Part shown: piece after piece, positions 33,471 to 45,401 of the stretch
Position numbering within the stretch: position 1 is the stretch's first letter
Layout of the letters: each line of letters begins with the position of its first letter
DNA from: Posidonia oceanica
Lineage: Eukaryota > Streptophyta > Magnoliopsida > Alismatales > Posidoniaceae
Length of the DNA: 64,000 bases
Assembly (NCBI GenBank): GCA_037176725.1
Contig: JAZBRS010000075.1
Location: 74,092,001 to 74,156,000, forward strand
Direction: 5' to 3'
Program-made: the position numbers and the translations under genes
The notes under the pieces: generated by a model
Told to the model about the DNA's origin: nothing
The model's input: the letters and a program-made list of their open reading frames with translations, nothing else
Databases searched by the model: none

Positions 33471-33481
33471 TGTGTGATTGT
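33471..33481. repeat. Target-site duplication, left copy (SINE)
   Basis: TGTGTGATTGT, repeated exactly at 33620-33630. Confidence 0.8.
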
Positions 33482-33619
33482 TTTTTTTTTTTTTTGGTAA
33501 TCGGTAGTCAATTGGTATGAAGACTATTTCTCCTTCATTTCCTCCTGGGATCGAACTCAAGAGGGAGAGGCACATACCGCTTCCCCTAGCCACTTACGCT
33601 ATAGCAGGTGGTTCAGTTA
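33482..33619 (-). mobile_element. tRNA-type SINE, 138 bp
   Basis: On the minus strand: an A-box-like TAGCGTAAGTGG (33601-33590), a B box GTTCGATCCC (33556-33547), a short body, and an A tail (plus-strand T14 at 33482-33495). The pol III box spacing, tail and 11-bp flanking duplication together define a SINE. The family is unnamed here. Confidence 0.82.
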
Positions 33620-33630
33620 TGTGTGATTGT
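33620..33630. repeat. Target-site duplication, right copy (SINE)
   Basis: TGTGTGATTGT, matching 33471-33481. Confidence 0.8.
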
Positions 33631-35024
33631 GATTTTGTGATTAAGGTTTTTTAAGTTCTTAATAAGGATTTTAGCTTCTAGTCTAGAAATAGAAACTATG
33701 ATTTTCGAGATGTGGTTTTGTAGCATCGAGATAAGATACATGTTTTCTAAGATTTTGGTATTGTTGACTGGGATGCACGCTCATATAGTTTGGAGCATTG
33801 AGGTTTTCTGTAGTTCCGGTTTCCTAACATCAATATTAGGATGCCTGTTGTAGTTGTGATGGTTTGGTGGACAAATCTCTGAGATTTGAGAAATCTGGGC
33901 TTTCTATTTTGAGATGGCTTTCTAAATGCATGTTACATTGAGTGAGTGCATTGTGTTTTCTATGGTTTTACCGATGAGGAATACAGATTGTGGCAGTAGA
34001 GGTGCTGTGTGTGTTTGGATTTTCTGTGTGAGAACTCATGTGTTGGCTTTCGATAGTTTTTGGTTCGCATAAAGTTTAATGCATGGTTGTGTTGTTTCCC
34101 ATTGAATTGTTCCAGGATTTTCGCGGTTTTGTGTTTTTGTTATGATATATAGGATTATTGAGGTTTTGCAGGTTTTAGATTTGTTTTTGGGGCAAATGTG
34201 TGCTTGTGTGTTTGTTGGGGAGGATGGCTACCCTATGTCGCACGTTTGGAGCACGTGTGTGGTCAACGTGCTCCTGGTGCCCATCTTGGTTGTGTCCATT
34301 GTGGCAGTGGCACAACTTACTTGGCCAATCGCCCAGGGCGCAATGCCTGTTTGGCCTTTGTTCTCTTCTACTTGGCCTTCAAGCCGATCGCCTTAGATCG
34401 TTCGACCTTGAACCAAGCCGAGCGAAAAATCCCACATCATTCATGCTATGATTAAATCATGCTAGATCACGTATTGTTTATCAACATTATATTTGATTAT
34501 ACGAATATTTGATCTTGTATATCCTTTTGCAGTAGATCGTGTCTTTTCATCGACATTATATTCGATTATACATATGTTTGATCTAATGCCTTGAATCTCG
34601 GCATCAATCCTAAGGTGAAGGCGACACATATATTAAACATGATGGGTTCCGAATATGTAGCTACAGAATATGTAACTACCAAACATAAATGAAAATCACA
34701 CGTTAACTTCAACATTATATTCGAACACATGAAAACCATATGTACATGTTCGGAAATATATATATTCGAATACACATGAAAATCACATGTTAACCTCAAC
34801 ATTATACTTGAGCATGCATGTGTCATTCAACCTTAAACCGGTTAAGTGACCGATCCCATAACTACAAGTTACATTTCGACACTATATTCAAACATACATG
34901 GAAAAATCATATGTAAATCTTAACATTATACTAAAATATACAAGATTGCATATGAATCATTCTTTCTTACTTATCATTGATATATGAATTGTATTTTATT
35001 TTGGAATACGTGTGCGATGACCAT
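33631..35024. other. Unassigned DNA with a degenerate dispersed word
   Basis: 33640-34440 has no recognisable gene. 34480-34930 repeatedly carries the words ATGAAAATCACATGTTAAC, CAACATTATA and ATTCGA at irregular spacing, a decayed repeat of unknown origin. Confidence 0.45.
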
Positions 35025-35767
35025 TGTAATCATGCGACTGAACGGCTCGATGAACCGAATCGCGGGTCACGGCTAAAAAATATGTAAAAAACAGGCAAAG
35101 GCCGAAAAAAAAAAACAAAACTTGGAGTCGCTACCTAGTTTATTTTGAAATCAGGGAAGACGAGGAAAACCTGAAAATGTATAAACAATAATAATAAAAA
35201 AACAAGAAAGGACATAATACTAGTCATTACGGGCCAGAGATCGGGCAAGGACTCCTATTACGCATGGGGAAGGTGTTAGGCACCCCCATGCGCCCGAGAG
35301 AGTCGGTCTTTCTGGGCTATTCTGCTCGTTTGTGGCTAATGTCGGCCATGATGCCATTTACTATACGCCCAAAGGCGATAATGCTATGCCATGTAAATCA
35401 TGCTAAATGCTTGTAAAACATGCCAAATGTCTTTGAAAACATGCTTAAAAATGTATGCTTAATGCCATGATGTATGATGGAAAACAAAAACATGTATCCT
35501 ATGTGTTCAGCGGCACTGACCGCATCTTGGAAAGAGGGATCTCAATCCACAAGAACCTTGGGCAGTATGCATCATTGCTCTAATGTAATGTAGGCGAGAA
35601 ACAAAACGCTGGAGAAACCATGCAATGCAAGGACGCGACATGCAAAGGGAAACAATGATCAAGCAATATGCATGGATGCTAGGGCATGCACTGGAAGCGA
35701 TCAGATGCAGGAAACGACAAGCGAAACGAAGAAACAACTCCAATTCAGGATGTAGCTGACTTAAAGT

Positions 35768-35826
35768 GTTGGACGCTAGGCCACTGGCGTCCAACGTTGG
35801 ACGCTGGGATCCTCAGCGTCTAACAC
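35768..35826. repeat. Hairpin module in E 3' LTR
   Basis: GTTGGACGCTAGGCCACTGG, then CGTCCAACGTTGGACGCTGG, closing CAGCGTCTAACAC; a nearly perfect double hairpin. Confidence 0.82.
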
Positions 35827-36172
35827 CTAAACTCAGGTTTTTTGAAGAATGTGAATGCATGTATTTGTAAACATGATTTTAATATCATGTAGCAACTGTG
35901 GAAAAGCAAATCAGGCTAGATAGCTAAAACAAAAACCACCATGCTCAGAATCGATGTTGAAAAGTCAAAAACAAGGATGCGGCATGCAAGGAGAATCAAA
36001 TCATGTCTTGAAAGAAACATACTGTATGCTTTTGAAAATGTGTCAAATAGCAAAGATGAAAACCTTAAAGCCGCTGTAGACATGCAAATCATGTTGAATG
36101 ATCAAAGCCAAAGTAAACAGACCCAAAACCAATATCGGGAAACTTCAAAACAAGGCTCAGTCTACTGGAAGT

Positions 36173-36232
36173 GTTGGACGCTGGGATATACAGCGTCCAA
36201 CGTTGGACGCTTATATCTCAGCGTCCAACACA
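36173..36232. repeat. Hairpin module in E 3' LTR (best-preserved copy)
   Basis: All four half-sites are intact: TTGGACGC, GCGTCCAA, TTGGACGC, GCGTCCAA, with loops TGGGATATACA and TTATATCTCA. Confidence 0.88.
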
Positions 36233-36417
36233 GAGAGTTTAGAAATAAAAAATATGTCCTATCTGGGAAATAAACAATATGCTCAGATCCCAGAAACCAT
36301 GAGGATCAACTGAAATATGATGTAAATCATGTTAGGCAGAAAACACCGTGAGTAAAAATCTCAAGGAAACAAACAAATCATTTCTGATGGATAAACTAAG
36401 AAAATAGAAAACAGAAG

Positions 36418-36476
36418 TGTTGGACGTTGTGATAACTAGCATCCAACATTGGACGCTGTATTCAATAGCGTCCTAC
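36418..36476. repeat. Hairpin module in E 3' LTR
   Basis: Two half-sites are decayed (GCATCCAACA for GCGTCCAACG, TTGGACGTTG for TTGGACGCTG); the 5' LTR copy at 54491-54550 retains CG at both central sites. Confidence 0.78.
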
Positions 36477-36657
36477 AGCTTGTGACAGATTTATAAGTGA
36501 ATAACTCAAAGAAGAAAGCATATTTTCAATTCAGATGTTATTATAAATGAATTATGATTGGGATGAAACAAAATAGACTGTATATAACATGGACAAACCA
36601 ACAGAAGATGTATAAAATATTTTACAAATGAAAATATGCGAAAATGAACTTCAGGAC

Positions 36658-36716
36658 GTTGGACACTGGCCATGGTAGCATCCAACATTGGACGCACCAG
36701 GCTCAGCGTCCAATGC
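36658..36716. repeat. Hairpin module in E 3' LTR
   Basis: TTGGACACTGGCCATGGTAG opens it and AGCGTCCAATGC closes it; two CG sites are lost. Confidence 0.75.
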
Positions 36717-37530
36717 ACTGACAGAGCGTTTATTCTGTAAATCCATTCAACATGGATCGAAATGAAACAAAAAAGCATTCACCGAGCTAGAGTAGACATT
36801 TACAAACATAAACATGCAATTACCATAAAAAATGGATGAATAAATCATCCTCCTCGCTTCCACTTGCCTCTCGCTGGAATCCGGTGAGTTCTCTGGCCAT
36901 TTGAGGACCGGGGAGCTCACGGAGCTCAGCTACGGCTCATCATAGAGGTTCGGGGAGGTCATGAGGGACCTTGGGATGCAAGAAATGGGGGATGGGTCCT
37001 CGGCCAAGCTCAACGGCCGGCGGCCTCATTTGGCCGGAACTCATCACCGGAAAATGGAATTATAGATTAACAGAGGCATATCAGTAGTAAATACTATGTA
37101 ACATGCATTGAAACTAATATTCACAGCATAATAATAAGGTTCTAAGCTATGGGGAAGGAGGTACTTATCTGTTTTGTTGTTTGGTGTGGCTTCCCCGGCG
37201 CCGGTGGCCTTCTCCGGCGGGTTTGTGGTGGCTCAGGCGGCGGCAAGCTGTTGGGTAGGTCTGGTTGTATCTCAGGAGGCTAGAGGTGGCCGGAGGTATG
37301 GGAATTCCAGAGGTTTGTAAGTGGTGTTTGCTTTGAAAAATCACAAAAATGGGTGCCTCCCCCTTCAATGGAGAAGAGAAGATGTTTTTATATGGCTGCA
37401 TGGATTGAGAACATAAGAAGTGGAAACGAGGGGTCTGACAAGGTCGAAAATGTGTCTTGGATAGAGGGCAAAAAGGAATTTGCACCTGGGAGTCGTTTGG
37501 AATTCCAAAATCAAAATCGTCAGTCTCGGT

Positions 37531-37669
37531 GTGTTGGACGCCTACCTGAGCGGCGTCCAACGTAGGACGCTGCCTCAGGTAGCGTCCAACACCTCAAAGA
37601 GCTGAAAGGTGTTAGACGCTAGATTCCATGCTTCCAACATAAGACACGGGCATATCCAGCGTTCAACGA
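37531..37669. repeat. Two hairpin modules in U3 of E 3' LTR
   Basis: 37531-37592 is intact with the central GGCGTCCAACGTAGGACGC; 37607-37669 is degenerate. These lie upstream of the TATA box at 37385-37392 on the minus strand. Confidence 0.8.
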
Positions 37670-37928
37670 CCTAGAGAGTATTTTGGGATATTTTTGGGTG
37701 TTTTTTGGTTGGATTTTGGTTAGGCTTGGTCTTGAACTTGGGTTTAGGCTTGGTTTAGGGCAAGGCTTAGGTTTGAGCTTCGTTTTGGACTAGGTTTGGG
37801 TTTGGGCTTGGGTTTAGGTTTAGGCTGGGATTGGTTTTGGGATTGGTGAATAGGTGGGGGCCACCATGATCGAGCACATCCTTGGGAGAAAATCACCGAC
37901 AAAGGACTACAAAATCAGGGTGTCTACA

Positions 37929-37944
37929 GATGCCCCTCCCTGAG
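37929..37944 (-). other. Polypurine tract of element E
   Basis: Minus strand CTCAGGGAGGGGCATC directly before the LTR start TGTAGACACC. Confidence 0.75.
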
Positions 37945-38224
37945 CGAGGTCAAGGGGACTAAGGCCGTTGCTTAGGGTTGATAAGACACCACGACCGTAG
38001 TCGGTGGGGAAGCAATGTTGCTATTGGCGTGAGTCACTTATCCGGCGGATGTACCAAAAATCATGACTCGTTGCCACAATGCAAATGCTAATGTAAATGC
38101 TAGGATGCTAATCCTGCAATGCTAATGCCATGCTGGTGCTAATACGTGCTAAAATCCACTAGGGGTGCGCAAGCGATGCATGTATATGCGATGCTGATGC
38201 GGATGATGTGATGCTGGTAATGAG

Positions 38225-39345
38225 GATCGCTGAGTCGGCAGCTCTAAGCGAAAACAATGATAAAGATCACCGAGCCAGTAGCTCTAGACGAGAACAGAAA
38301 ATAAAGATCGCCGAGCAGGTAGCTCTAGGCGAAGATCACTGAGCTAGCAGCTCTAAACGAGAAAGATGTGTAAAGATCGCCGAGCCGGTAGCTCTAGGTG
38401 AGAACAGAAAGTAAAGATCGCCGAGCCGGTAGCTCTAAGCGAGGATTGCTGAGCCAGTAGCTCCAAGAGAGAAAGATGTGTAAAGATCGCTGAGTCGGTA
38501 GCTCTAGGCGAGAACAGAAAGTAAAGATCGCCGAGCCGATAGCTCTAGGCGAGGATCGCTGAGCCGGTAGCTCCAAACAAGAAAGATGTGTAAAGATCAC
38601 CGAGCAGGTAGCTCTAGGCAAGAGTAGAAAATAAACATCGCTGAGCCGGTAGCTCTAAACGAGAACAGAAAAAAAAGATCACCGAGCCGGTAGCTCTAGG
38701 CAAGGATCGCTGAGCCGGTAGCTCTTAGCGAGAAAGATGTGTAAAGATCGCTGAGCCGGTAACTCTAGGCGAGAGCAGAAAATAAAGATCGCTGAGCCGG
38801 TAGCTCTAGGCGAGAACAAAAAGTAAAGATCGCCAAGCCGGTAGCTCTAGGCGAGAACAGCAAATAAAGATCGCCGAGTTGGTAGCTCTAGGCGAGAATA
38901 GCAAGTGAAGGTTGCCGAGCCGGTAGCTCTAAGTGAGGATCGCTGAGCTGGTAGCTCAAAGCGAGAAAGATGTGTAAAGATCGCTGAGCCGGTAACTCTA
39001 GGCGAGAGCAAAAAATAAAGATCGCCGACCCGGTAGCTCTAGGCGAGAACAGAACGTAAAGATCGCCGAGCTGGTAGTTCTAGGCAAGGATCGCTGAGTC
39101 GGTAGCTCTAGGTGAGAACAGAAAATAAAGATCGCCGAGCCGGTAGCTCTATGCGAGAATCGCTGAGCCGGTGGCTCTTAACAAGAACAGAAAGTAAAGA
39201 TCGCCGAGTCGGTAGCTCTAAGCGAGGATTATTGAGCTAGTAGCTCTAAGTGAGAACAGAAAGTAAAGATCGTCTAGCTGGTAGCTCTAGGCGAGGATTG
39301 CTGAGCTGGTAGCTCTAAGCGAGGAAGATGATAAAGATCAGGATG
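38225..39345. repeat. Array 1 of element E: 41-bp and ~28-bp units, about 30 copies
   Basis: Core GATCGCCGAGCCGGTAGCTC then TAGGCGAG, followed by either AACAGAAAGTAAA or AAAGATGTGTAAA (41 bp) or by no spacer (about 28 bp). The mix of two spacer types shows higher-order organisation. Confidence 0.88.
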
Positions 39346-39904
39346 TGTATCACTGAGCATGCCATGCTAGTTCTACTAGGGATGCATGCAGAGTGTGAAA
39401 TGCTAATGCCATGTCAGGCGACAAGTTGGCGACTAGTCCAAACTTGCGCGGAGAGGGGCATGATACCAACAGACAGCTAAAGATGCCCCTGATATCGAGA
39501 GAGGAATGACAAGTCAGCGAACCTGTCAGACAAGAGGGGCGGTGTCAAGTCACAAGACCTGTCACCAGAGATGCCATAAAGCAACGAGAATACTGCACCC
39601 GAAGATGGAGTAGAGATCTGTAGACTATCCCGTGACAGTTAGGGGTGTCAGCCCAGATGCAGAGGATAAGACGATACCAATGGGCGATACAGATGCCCCT
39701 GGTATCAAGGAAAAAAGGTGACGGACCAACAAGTCTATCAGTCAAGTGGAGTGGCGACAAGTCATCAAACTCGTCTGCCGGAAAGTTGGACAATATGACG
39801 GATGTCAAACGAGTAGTTTGGGGTACCAGTCCGAAGAAGGAAACTCCAGACAAGACTATCGTGTCTGCCGACCGGATCTCTAGACACTTCGATGGATGTC
39901 ATTC
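39346..39904. other. Spacer between arrays, with scattered GGTATC words
   Basis: Contains repeated phrases such as GATGCCCCTGATATCGAG and GATGCCCCTGGTATCAAG and degenerate precursors of array 2 from about 39770. No gene. Confidence 0.5.
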
Positions 39905-40390
39905 GGGCAGTTTGGGCTACCAGACCGGAGATAGACAGCTTGACGAGCGTCAACCAAGTAGTATGGGCTACCAGCCCGGAGAAAGACAGCTTGACGGGCG
40001 TCAACCGAGTAGTTTGGGCTACTAGTCCGGAGATAGACAGCTTGACGGGTGTCAACTGAGTAGTTTGGGCTACCAGCCTGGAGATAGACAGCTTGACAGG
40101 CGTCAACCAAGTAGTTTGGGCTACCAGCCCGGAGATAGATAGCTTGATGGGAGTCAACCGAGTAGTTTGGGCTACCAGGCCGGAGATAGACAGCTTGACA
40201 GGCGTCAACCGAGTAGTTTGGGCTACCAGCTCGGAGATAGACAGCTTGATGGGCGTCAACCGAGTAGTTTAGGCTACCAGCCCAGAGATAGACTGCTTGA
40301 CGGGCGTCAACCAAGTAGTGTGGCTACCAGCCCGGAGATAGACAACTTGATGGGCGTCAACCAAGTAGTTTGAGCTACCAGCCCGGAGAA
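39905..40390. repeat. Array 2 of element E: 51-bp unit, about 9 copies
   Basis: Unit GTTTGGGCTACCAGCCCGGA, GATAGACAGCTTGACGGGCG, TCAACCGAGTA. 51 is a multiple of three, so reading frames run through it on both strands; these are not genes. Confidence 0.88.
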
Positions 40391-40423
40391 GGAAAGCAAA
40401 CTGGAGCAAAGCAGGGGGCGGAC

Positions 40424-43400
40424 TTGTCAACCGAGATGCTGTTGGCGACACGGGTGTGGGGCAGATCAGCGAATTTGTTGACTGAGATGCAGTCGGTGAC
40501 AAAACGAGGAGTTGGAAAGTGAGCTAGTCTAACGAGACGCAGTCGGTGACAAAACGTAGAGCCGGATAGCGAGTTTGTCTACTGAGACGCAGTTGGTGAC
40601 AAAACGCAGAGTTGGATAGCGAGTTTGTCTATCGAGACGCAGTCGGTGACAAAACGCGGAGCTAGAAAGCGAGTTTGTATATCGAGACGCAGTCGATGAC
40701 AAAATGCGGAGTTGGATAGCGAGTTTGTCTACTGAGATGCAATCGGTGACAAAACGCGGAGTTGGATGGCGAGTTTGTCTACTGAGACGCAGTCGGTGAC
40801 AAAATGCGGAGCTAGAAAGTGAGTTTGTCTACCGAGACGCAGTCGGTGACAAAACGCAGAGCAGGATAGCGAGTTTGTCTACCGAGACGCAGTCGATGAC
40901 AAAACGTGGAGTTGGAAAGCGAGTTTGTCTACCGAGACGCAGTCAGTGACAAAACGCGGAGCTGGAAAGCGAGTTTGTCTAATGAGACGCAGTCGGTGAC
41001 AAAATGCAGTGCTGGAAAGCGAGTTGTCTATCGAGATGTAGTCGGTGACAAAACGTAGAGCTGGATAGAGAGTTTGTCTACCGAGACACAGTTAGTGACC
41101 AAACGCGGAGCTGGAAAGCGAGTTTGTCTACCGAGACGCAGTCGGAGACAAAACACGGAGTTGGAAAGCGATTTTGTCTACCAAGACGCAGTCGGTGAAA
41201 AAACGTGGAGCTGGAAAACGAGTTAGTCTACCGAGACGCAGTCGGTGACAAAACGCGGAGCTAGATAACGAGTTGCCTACCGAGACGTAGTCGATGACAA
41301 AACGCAGAGCTAGAAAGCGAGTTTGTCTACCGAGACGCAATCGGTGATAAAACACGGAGCTAGATAGCGAGTTGTCTACCGAGACGCAGTCGGTGACAAA
41401 ACGCGGAGCTGGAAAGTGAGTTTGTCTACCGAGACGCAGTCAATGACAAAACGCGGAGCTGGAAAGTGAGTTTGTCTACCGAGACATAGTCGGTGACAAA
41501 ACGCGGAGCCGGAAAGCGAGTTTGTCGACCGAGACGCAGTCGGTGACAAAATGTGGAGCTGGAAAGCGAGTTTGCCTACTGAGATGCAGTCGGTGACAAA
41601 ATGCGGAATTGGAAAGCGAGTTTGTCTAACAAGACACAATTGGTGACAAAACGCGGAGCTGGATAGCGAGTTGTCTACCAAGACACAGTCGGTGACAAAA
41701 CGTGGAGCTGGAAAGCGAGTTTATCTACCGAGACACAGTCGGTGACAAAACGCGGAGTTGGAAAGCGAGTTTGTCTACCGAGATGCAATCGGTGACAAAA
41801 CACGAAGCTGGAAAACGAGTTTGTCTACTGAGACGCAGTCGGTGACAAAACGCTGTGCTGGATAGAGAGTTGTCTATCCAGACGTAGTCGGTGACAAAAT
41901 GCCGAGTTGGATAGCGAGTTTGTCTACCGAGACGCAGTCAGTGACAAAACGCGGAGCTGGAAAGTGAATTTGTCTACCGAGACGCAGTCGGTGACAAAAC
42001 GCAGAACTGGATAGCGAGTTTGTCTACCGAGACGCAGTCGATGACAAAACACAGAACTGGATAGCAAGTTTGTCTACCGTGACGCAGTCAGTGACAAAAC
42101 ACGGAGCTGGAAAGCGAGTTTGTCCACCGAGACACAGTCAGCGACAAAACGCAGAGCTGGAAAGCGAGTTTGTCTACCGAGACGCAGTCGGTGACAAAAC
42201 GTGGAGCTGGATAGCTAGTTTTTCTACCGAGACGCAGTCGGTGACAAAATGCAGAACTGGATAGCGAGTTTGTCTACCGAGACGCAATCGGTGACAAAAC
42301 ACGGAGCTAGATAGCGAGTTTGTCTACCGAGACGCAGTCGGTGACAAAACGTGGAGCTGGAAAGCGAGTTTGTCTACCGAGACGCAGTCGGTGACAAAAC
42401 ACAGAGCTGGATAGCAAGTTTGTCTACCGAGACGTAGTCGGTGACAAAACACAGAGCTGGATAGCGAGTCTGTCTATCGAGACGCAGTCAGTAACAAAAC
42501 GCAGAGCTGGATAGCGAGTTTGTCTACCGAGACGCAGTTGGTGACAAAACGCGGAGCTGGATAGCGAGTTGTCTACCGAGACGCAGTCGATGACAAAACG
42601 CAGAGCTGGAAAGTGAGCCTGTCTAACGAGACGCAGTCGGTGACAAAACGCAGAGCCAGATAGCGAGTTTGTCTACTGAAATGCAGTCGGTGACAAAACG
42701 CAGAGCTGGATAGCGAGTTTGCCTATCGAGACTCAGTCGGTGACAAAACGCGGAGCTGGAAAGCGAGTTTGTCTATCGAGACGCAGTCGGTGACAAAACA
42801 TGGAACTGGATAGCGAGTTTGTCTACCGCGACGCAGTCGGTGACAAAACGCGGAGCTGGATAGCGAGTTTGTCTACCGAGACACAGTCGGTGACAAAACG
42901 CGGAGCTGGAAAGCAAGTTTGTCAACCGAGACATAGTCGGTGACAAAACGCAGAGCAGGATAGCGAGTTTGTCTGCCGAGACGCAATCGATGACAAAGCG
43001 TGGAGTTGGAAAGCGAGTTTGTCTACCGAGACGTAGTCGGTGACAAAACGTGAAGCTGGAAAGCGAGTTTGTCTAACGAGACGCAGTCGATGACAAAATG
43101 CTGTGCTGGATAGCGAGTTCGCTATCGAGACACAGTCGGTGACAAAACACAGAGCTGAATAGCGAGCTTGCCTACCGAGACGCAGTCAGTGACAAAACGC
43201 GGAGCTGGAAAGTGAGTTTGTCTACCGGGACGCAGTCGGTGACAAAACGCGGAGCTAGATAGCGAGTTGTCTACCGAGACGCAGTTGGTGACAATATGCA
43301 GAGCTGGAAAGCGAGTTTGTCTACCGAGACGCAGTCGGTGACAAAACACGGAGCTGGAAAGTGAGTTGTCTACCGCTGCGTAGTCGGTGACAAAACGCGG

Positions 43401-44830
43401 AGCCGGAAAGCGAGTTTGTCTATCGAGACACAGTCGGTGACAGAATGTGGAGCTGGAAAGTGAGTTTGTCTATCGAGACGCAGTCGGTGACAAAATGCGG
43501 AGCTGGAAAGCGAGTTTGTCTACCGAGACGCAGTTGGTGACAAAACACGGAGCTGGTTAGCGAGTTGTCCACCAAGACGCAGTCGGTGACAAAACGCGGA
43601 GCTAGAAAGCGAGTTTATCAACCAAGACGCTGTCGGTGATAGAACGCGGAGTTGGAAAGCGAGTTTGTTTACCGAGATGCAGTCGGTGACAAAACGCGAA
43701 GCTGGAAAGCGAGTTTGTCTACTATGACGCAGTCGGTGACAAAACGCAGTGCTGGATAGTGAGTTGTCTATCGAAACGCAGTCGGTGACAAAACGCAGAG
43801 CTGGATAGCGAGTTTGTCTACTGAGACACAGTCTGTGACAAAACGCGGAGCTGGAAAGCGAGTTTGTCTACCGAGACGCAGTCGGTGACAAAACGCAGAG
43901 CTGGTTAGCGAGTTTGTCTACCGAGACGCAATCAGTGACAAAATGTAGAACTGGATTGCGAGTTTGTCTTCCGAGACGCAGTCGGTGACAAAACGTGGAG
44001 CTGGAAAGCAAGTTTGTCTACCGAGACGCAGTTGGTGACAAAACTCAGAGCTGGAAAGTGAGTTTGTCTACCGAGACGCAGTCGGTGACAAAACGCGGAG
44101 CTGGATAGCGAGTTTGTCTATCGAGACACAGTCGGTGTCTAAACACAGAGCTAGATAACGAGTTTGTCTTCCGAGACGCAGTCGGTGACAAAATGCGGAG
44201 CTGGATAGCAAGTTTGTCTACTGAGACGCAGTCGGTGACAAAACGCGAGCTGGAATGCAAGTTTGTCTACCGAGACGCAGTCGGTGACAAAACACAGAGC
44301 TGGATAGTTAGTTTGTCTACCGAGACGTAGTCGGTGACAAAATGCAGAGCTAGATAGCGAGTTTGTCTAACGAGACGCAGTCGGTAACAAAACGCGGAGC
44401 TGGATAGCGAGTTTGTCTACTGAGACGCAGTCGGTGACAAAATGCGGAGCTGGATAGCGAGTTGTCTACTGAGACGCAGTCGGTGACATAATGCAGAGCT
44501 GGATAGCGAGTTTGTCTACCAAGACACAGTCGGTGACAAAATGCGAAGCCGGAAAGCGAGTTTGTCTACCAAGACGCAGTCGGTGACAAAACGTGGAGCT
44601 AGAAAGCGAGTTTGTCTTTTGAGACGCAGTCAGTGACAAAACGCGGAGCTGGAAAGCGAGTTTGTCTCCCGAGACTCAGTCAGTGACAAAACGCGGAGCT
44701 GGAAAGTGAGTTTGTCTACTGAGACACAGTCGGTGATAGAACGTAAAGCTGGAATGCGAGTTTATCTACCGAGACACTGTCGGTGACAAAACGCAGAGCT
44801 GGAAAGCGAATTTGTCATCCGGGACGCAAC
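40424..44830. repeat. Array 3 of element E: ~50-bp unit, about 88 copies, 4.4 kb
   Basis: Unit GAGACGCAGTCGGTGACAAA, ACGCGGAGCTGGAAAGCGAG, TTTGTCTACC. Length variants arise mainly from TTT to TT at GAGTTTGTC. Most differences between copies are C/T or G/A, many at CG sites. Copies become irregular near 44820-44900 (GCAACCGGAGACTAAGACAC). Confidence 0.92.
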
Positions 44831-45396
44831 CGGAGACTAAGACACAAGGCAAGATAGCGAATTTGTCATCCAAGACGCAAACGGAGACAAAGACTCAAGG
44901 CAATATATTGCGATACCAAAGGACAAACGAAATGCCCCTGGTATCGAGGGAATGATATCAATGAGCGGCTAACATGCTCCTGGTATCAAAGAGATGCTGA
45001 ACGATTTGTCTCATGGGCGAGCAAGACAAAGAGAGATGTAGGGGTCAAACTGCTTAATTCATAGTCTGCCGGGGTTGAGTCCTGTCTGCAGGTGCACTGT
45101 GGATTGTTGTTGCTGTATGCTGGCTGAGGCGCTGGATGACGGTTATTTTTTGATGTTCTCTTATGATGCAGGTTGGCTTCTTGTTGTCTGCTTGTTGAAA
45201 GAATGCTGTCGGAACAAGCTTGTTCAGTCACTGCTCTGATATATATGCCTTGACCAGAGAGCAACTGTCCTGCCCCTGGTTGAGAACTATTCGAGTCCTT
45301 GCCAAGTGAGAAGGAGAGTACAAAAGTGATTGACACATGCATGATTCATGCCAAATTTTATGCGTGATTGATTTATTTGTGTTGAATATGCATGAT
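44831..45396. other. Array 3 edge and unassigned interior of element E
   Basis: Last degenerate units, then GGTATCGAGGGAATGATATC-type words and a stretch with no coding similarity up to the target site of element F. Confidence 0.5.
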
Positions 45397-45401
45397 TTAT
45401 G
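45397..45401. repeat. Target-site duplication TTATG, left copy (element F)
   Basis: TTATG, matched at 51705-51709; the pre-insertion sequence would read GCATGATTTATGCAATTT, a unit of the flanking short repeat. Confidence 0.85.

Larger units (their letters stand above)
35025..37928 (-). mobile_element. 3' LTR of element E
   Basis: Minus strand TGTAGACACCCTGATTTT to ATGATTACA. TATA box at 37385-37392 (minus TATAAAAA). It contains six hairpin modules in five places. Near the 3' end the minus strand has TAGCGACTCC (35133-35124), like a primer-binding site. Close match over its whole length to 53108-55990. Confidence 0.9.

Noticed and set aside
33482..33619. Functional tRNA gene
   Set aside because: A and B boxes are present, but there is no cloverleaf-length body with a CCA-adjacent acceptor; the A tail and target duplication show it is a SINE.
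39545..40502. Long reading frames on both strands (up to 164 codons)
   Set aside because: They run through the 51-bp tandem unit, which is a multiple of three; no domain, and the protein is a simple repeat.
40424..44830. CRISPR-like regular array
   Set aside because: There are no unique spacers: the whole 50-bp unit repeats with drift, and it lies inside a plant LTR element. It is a minisatellite.
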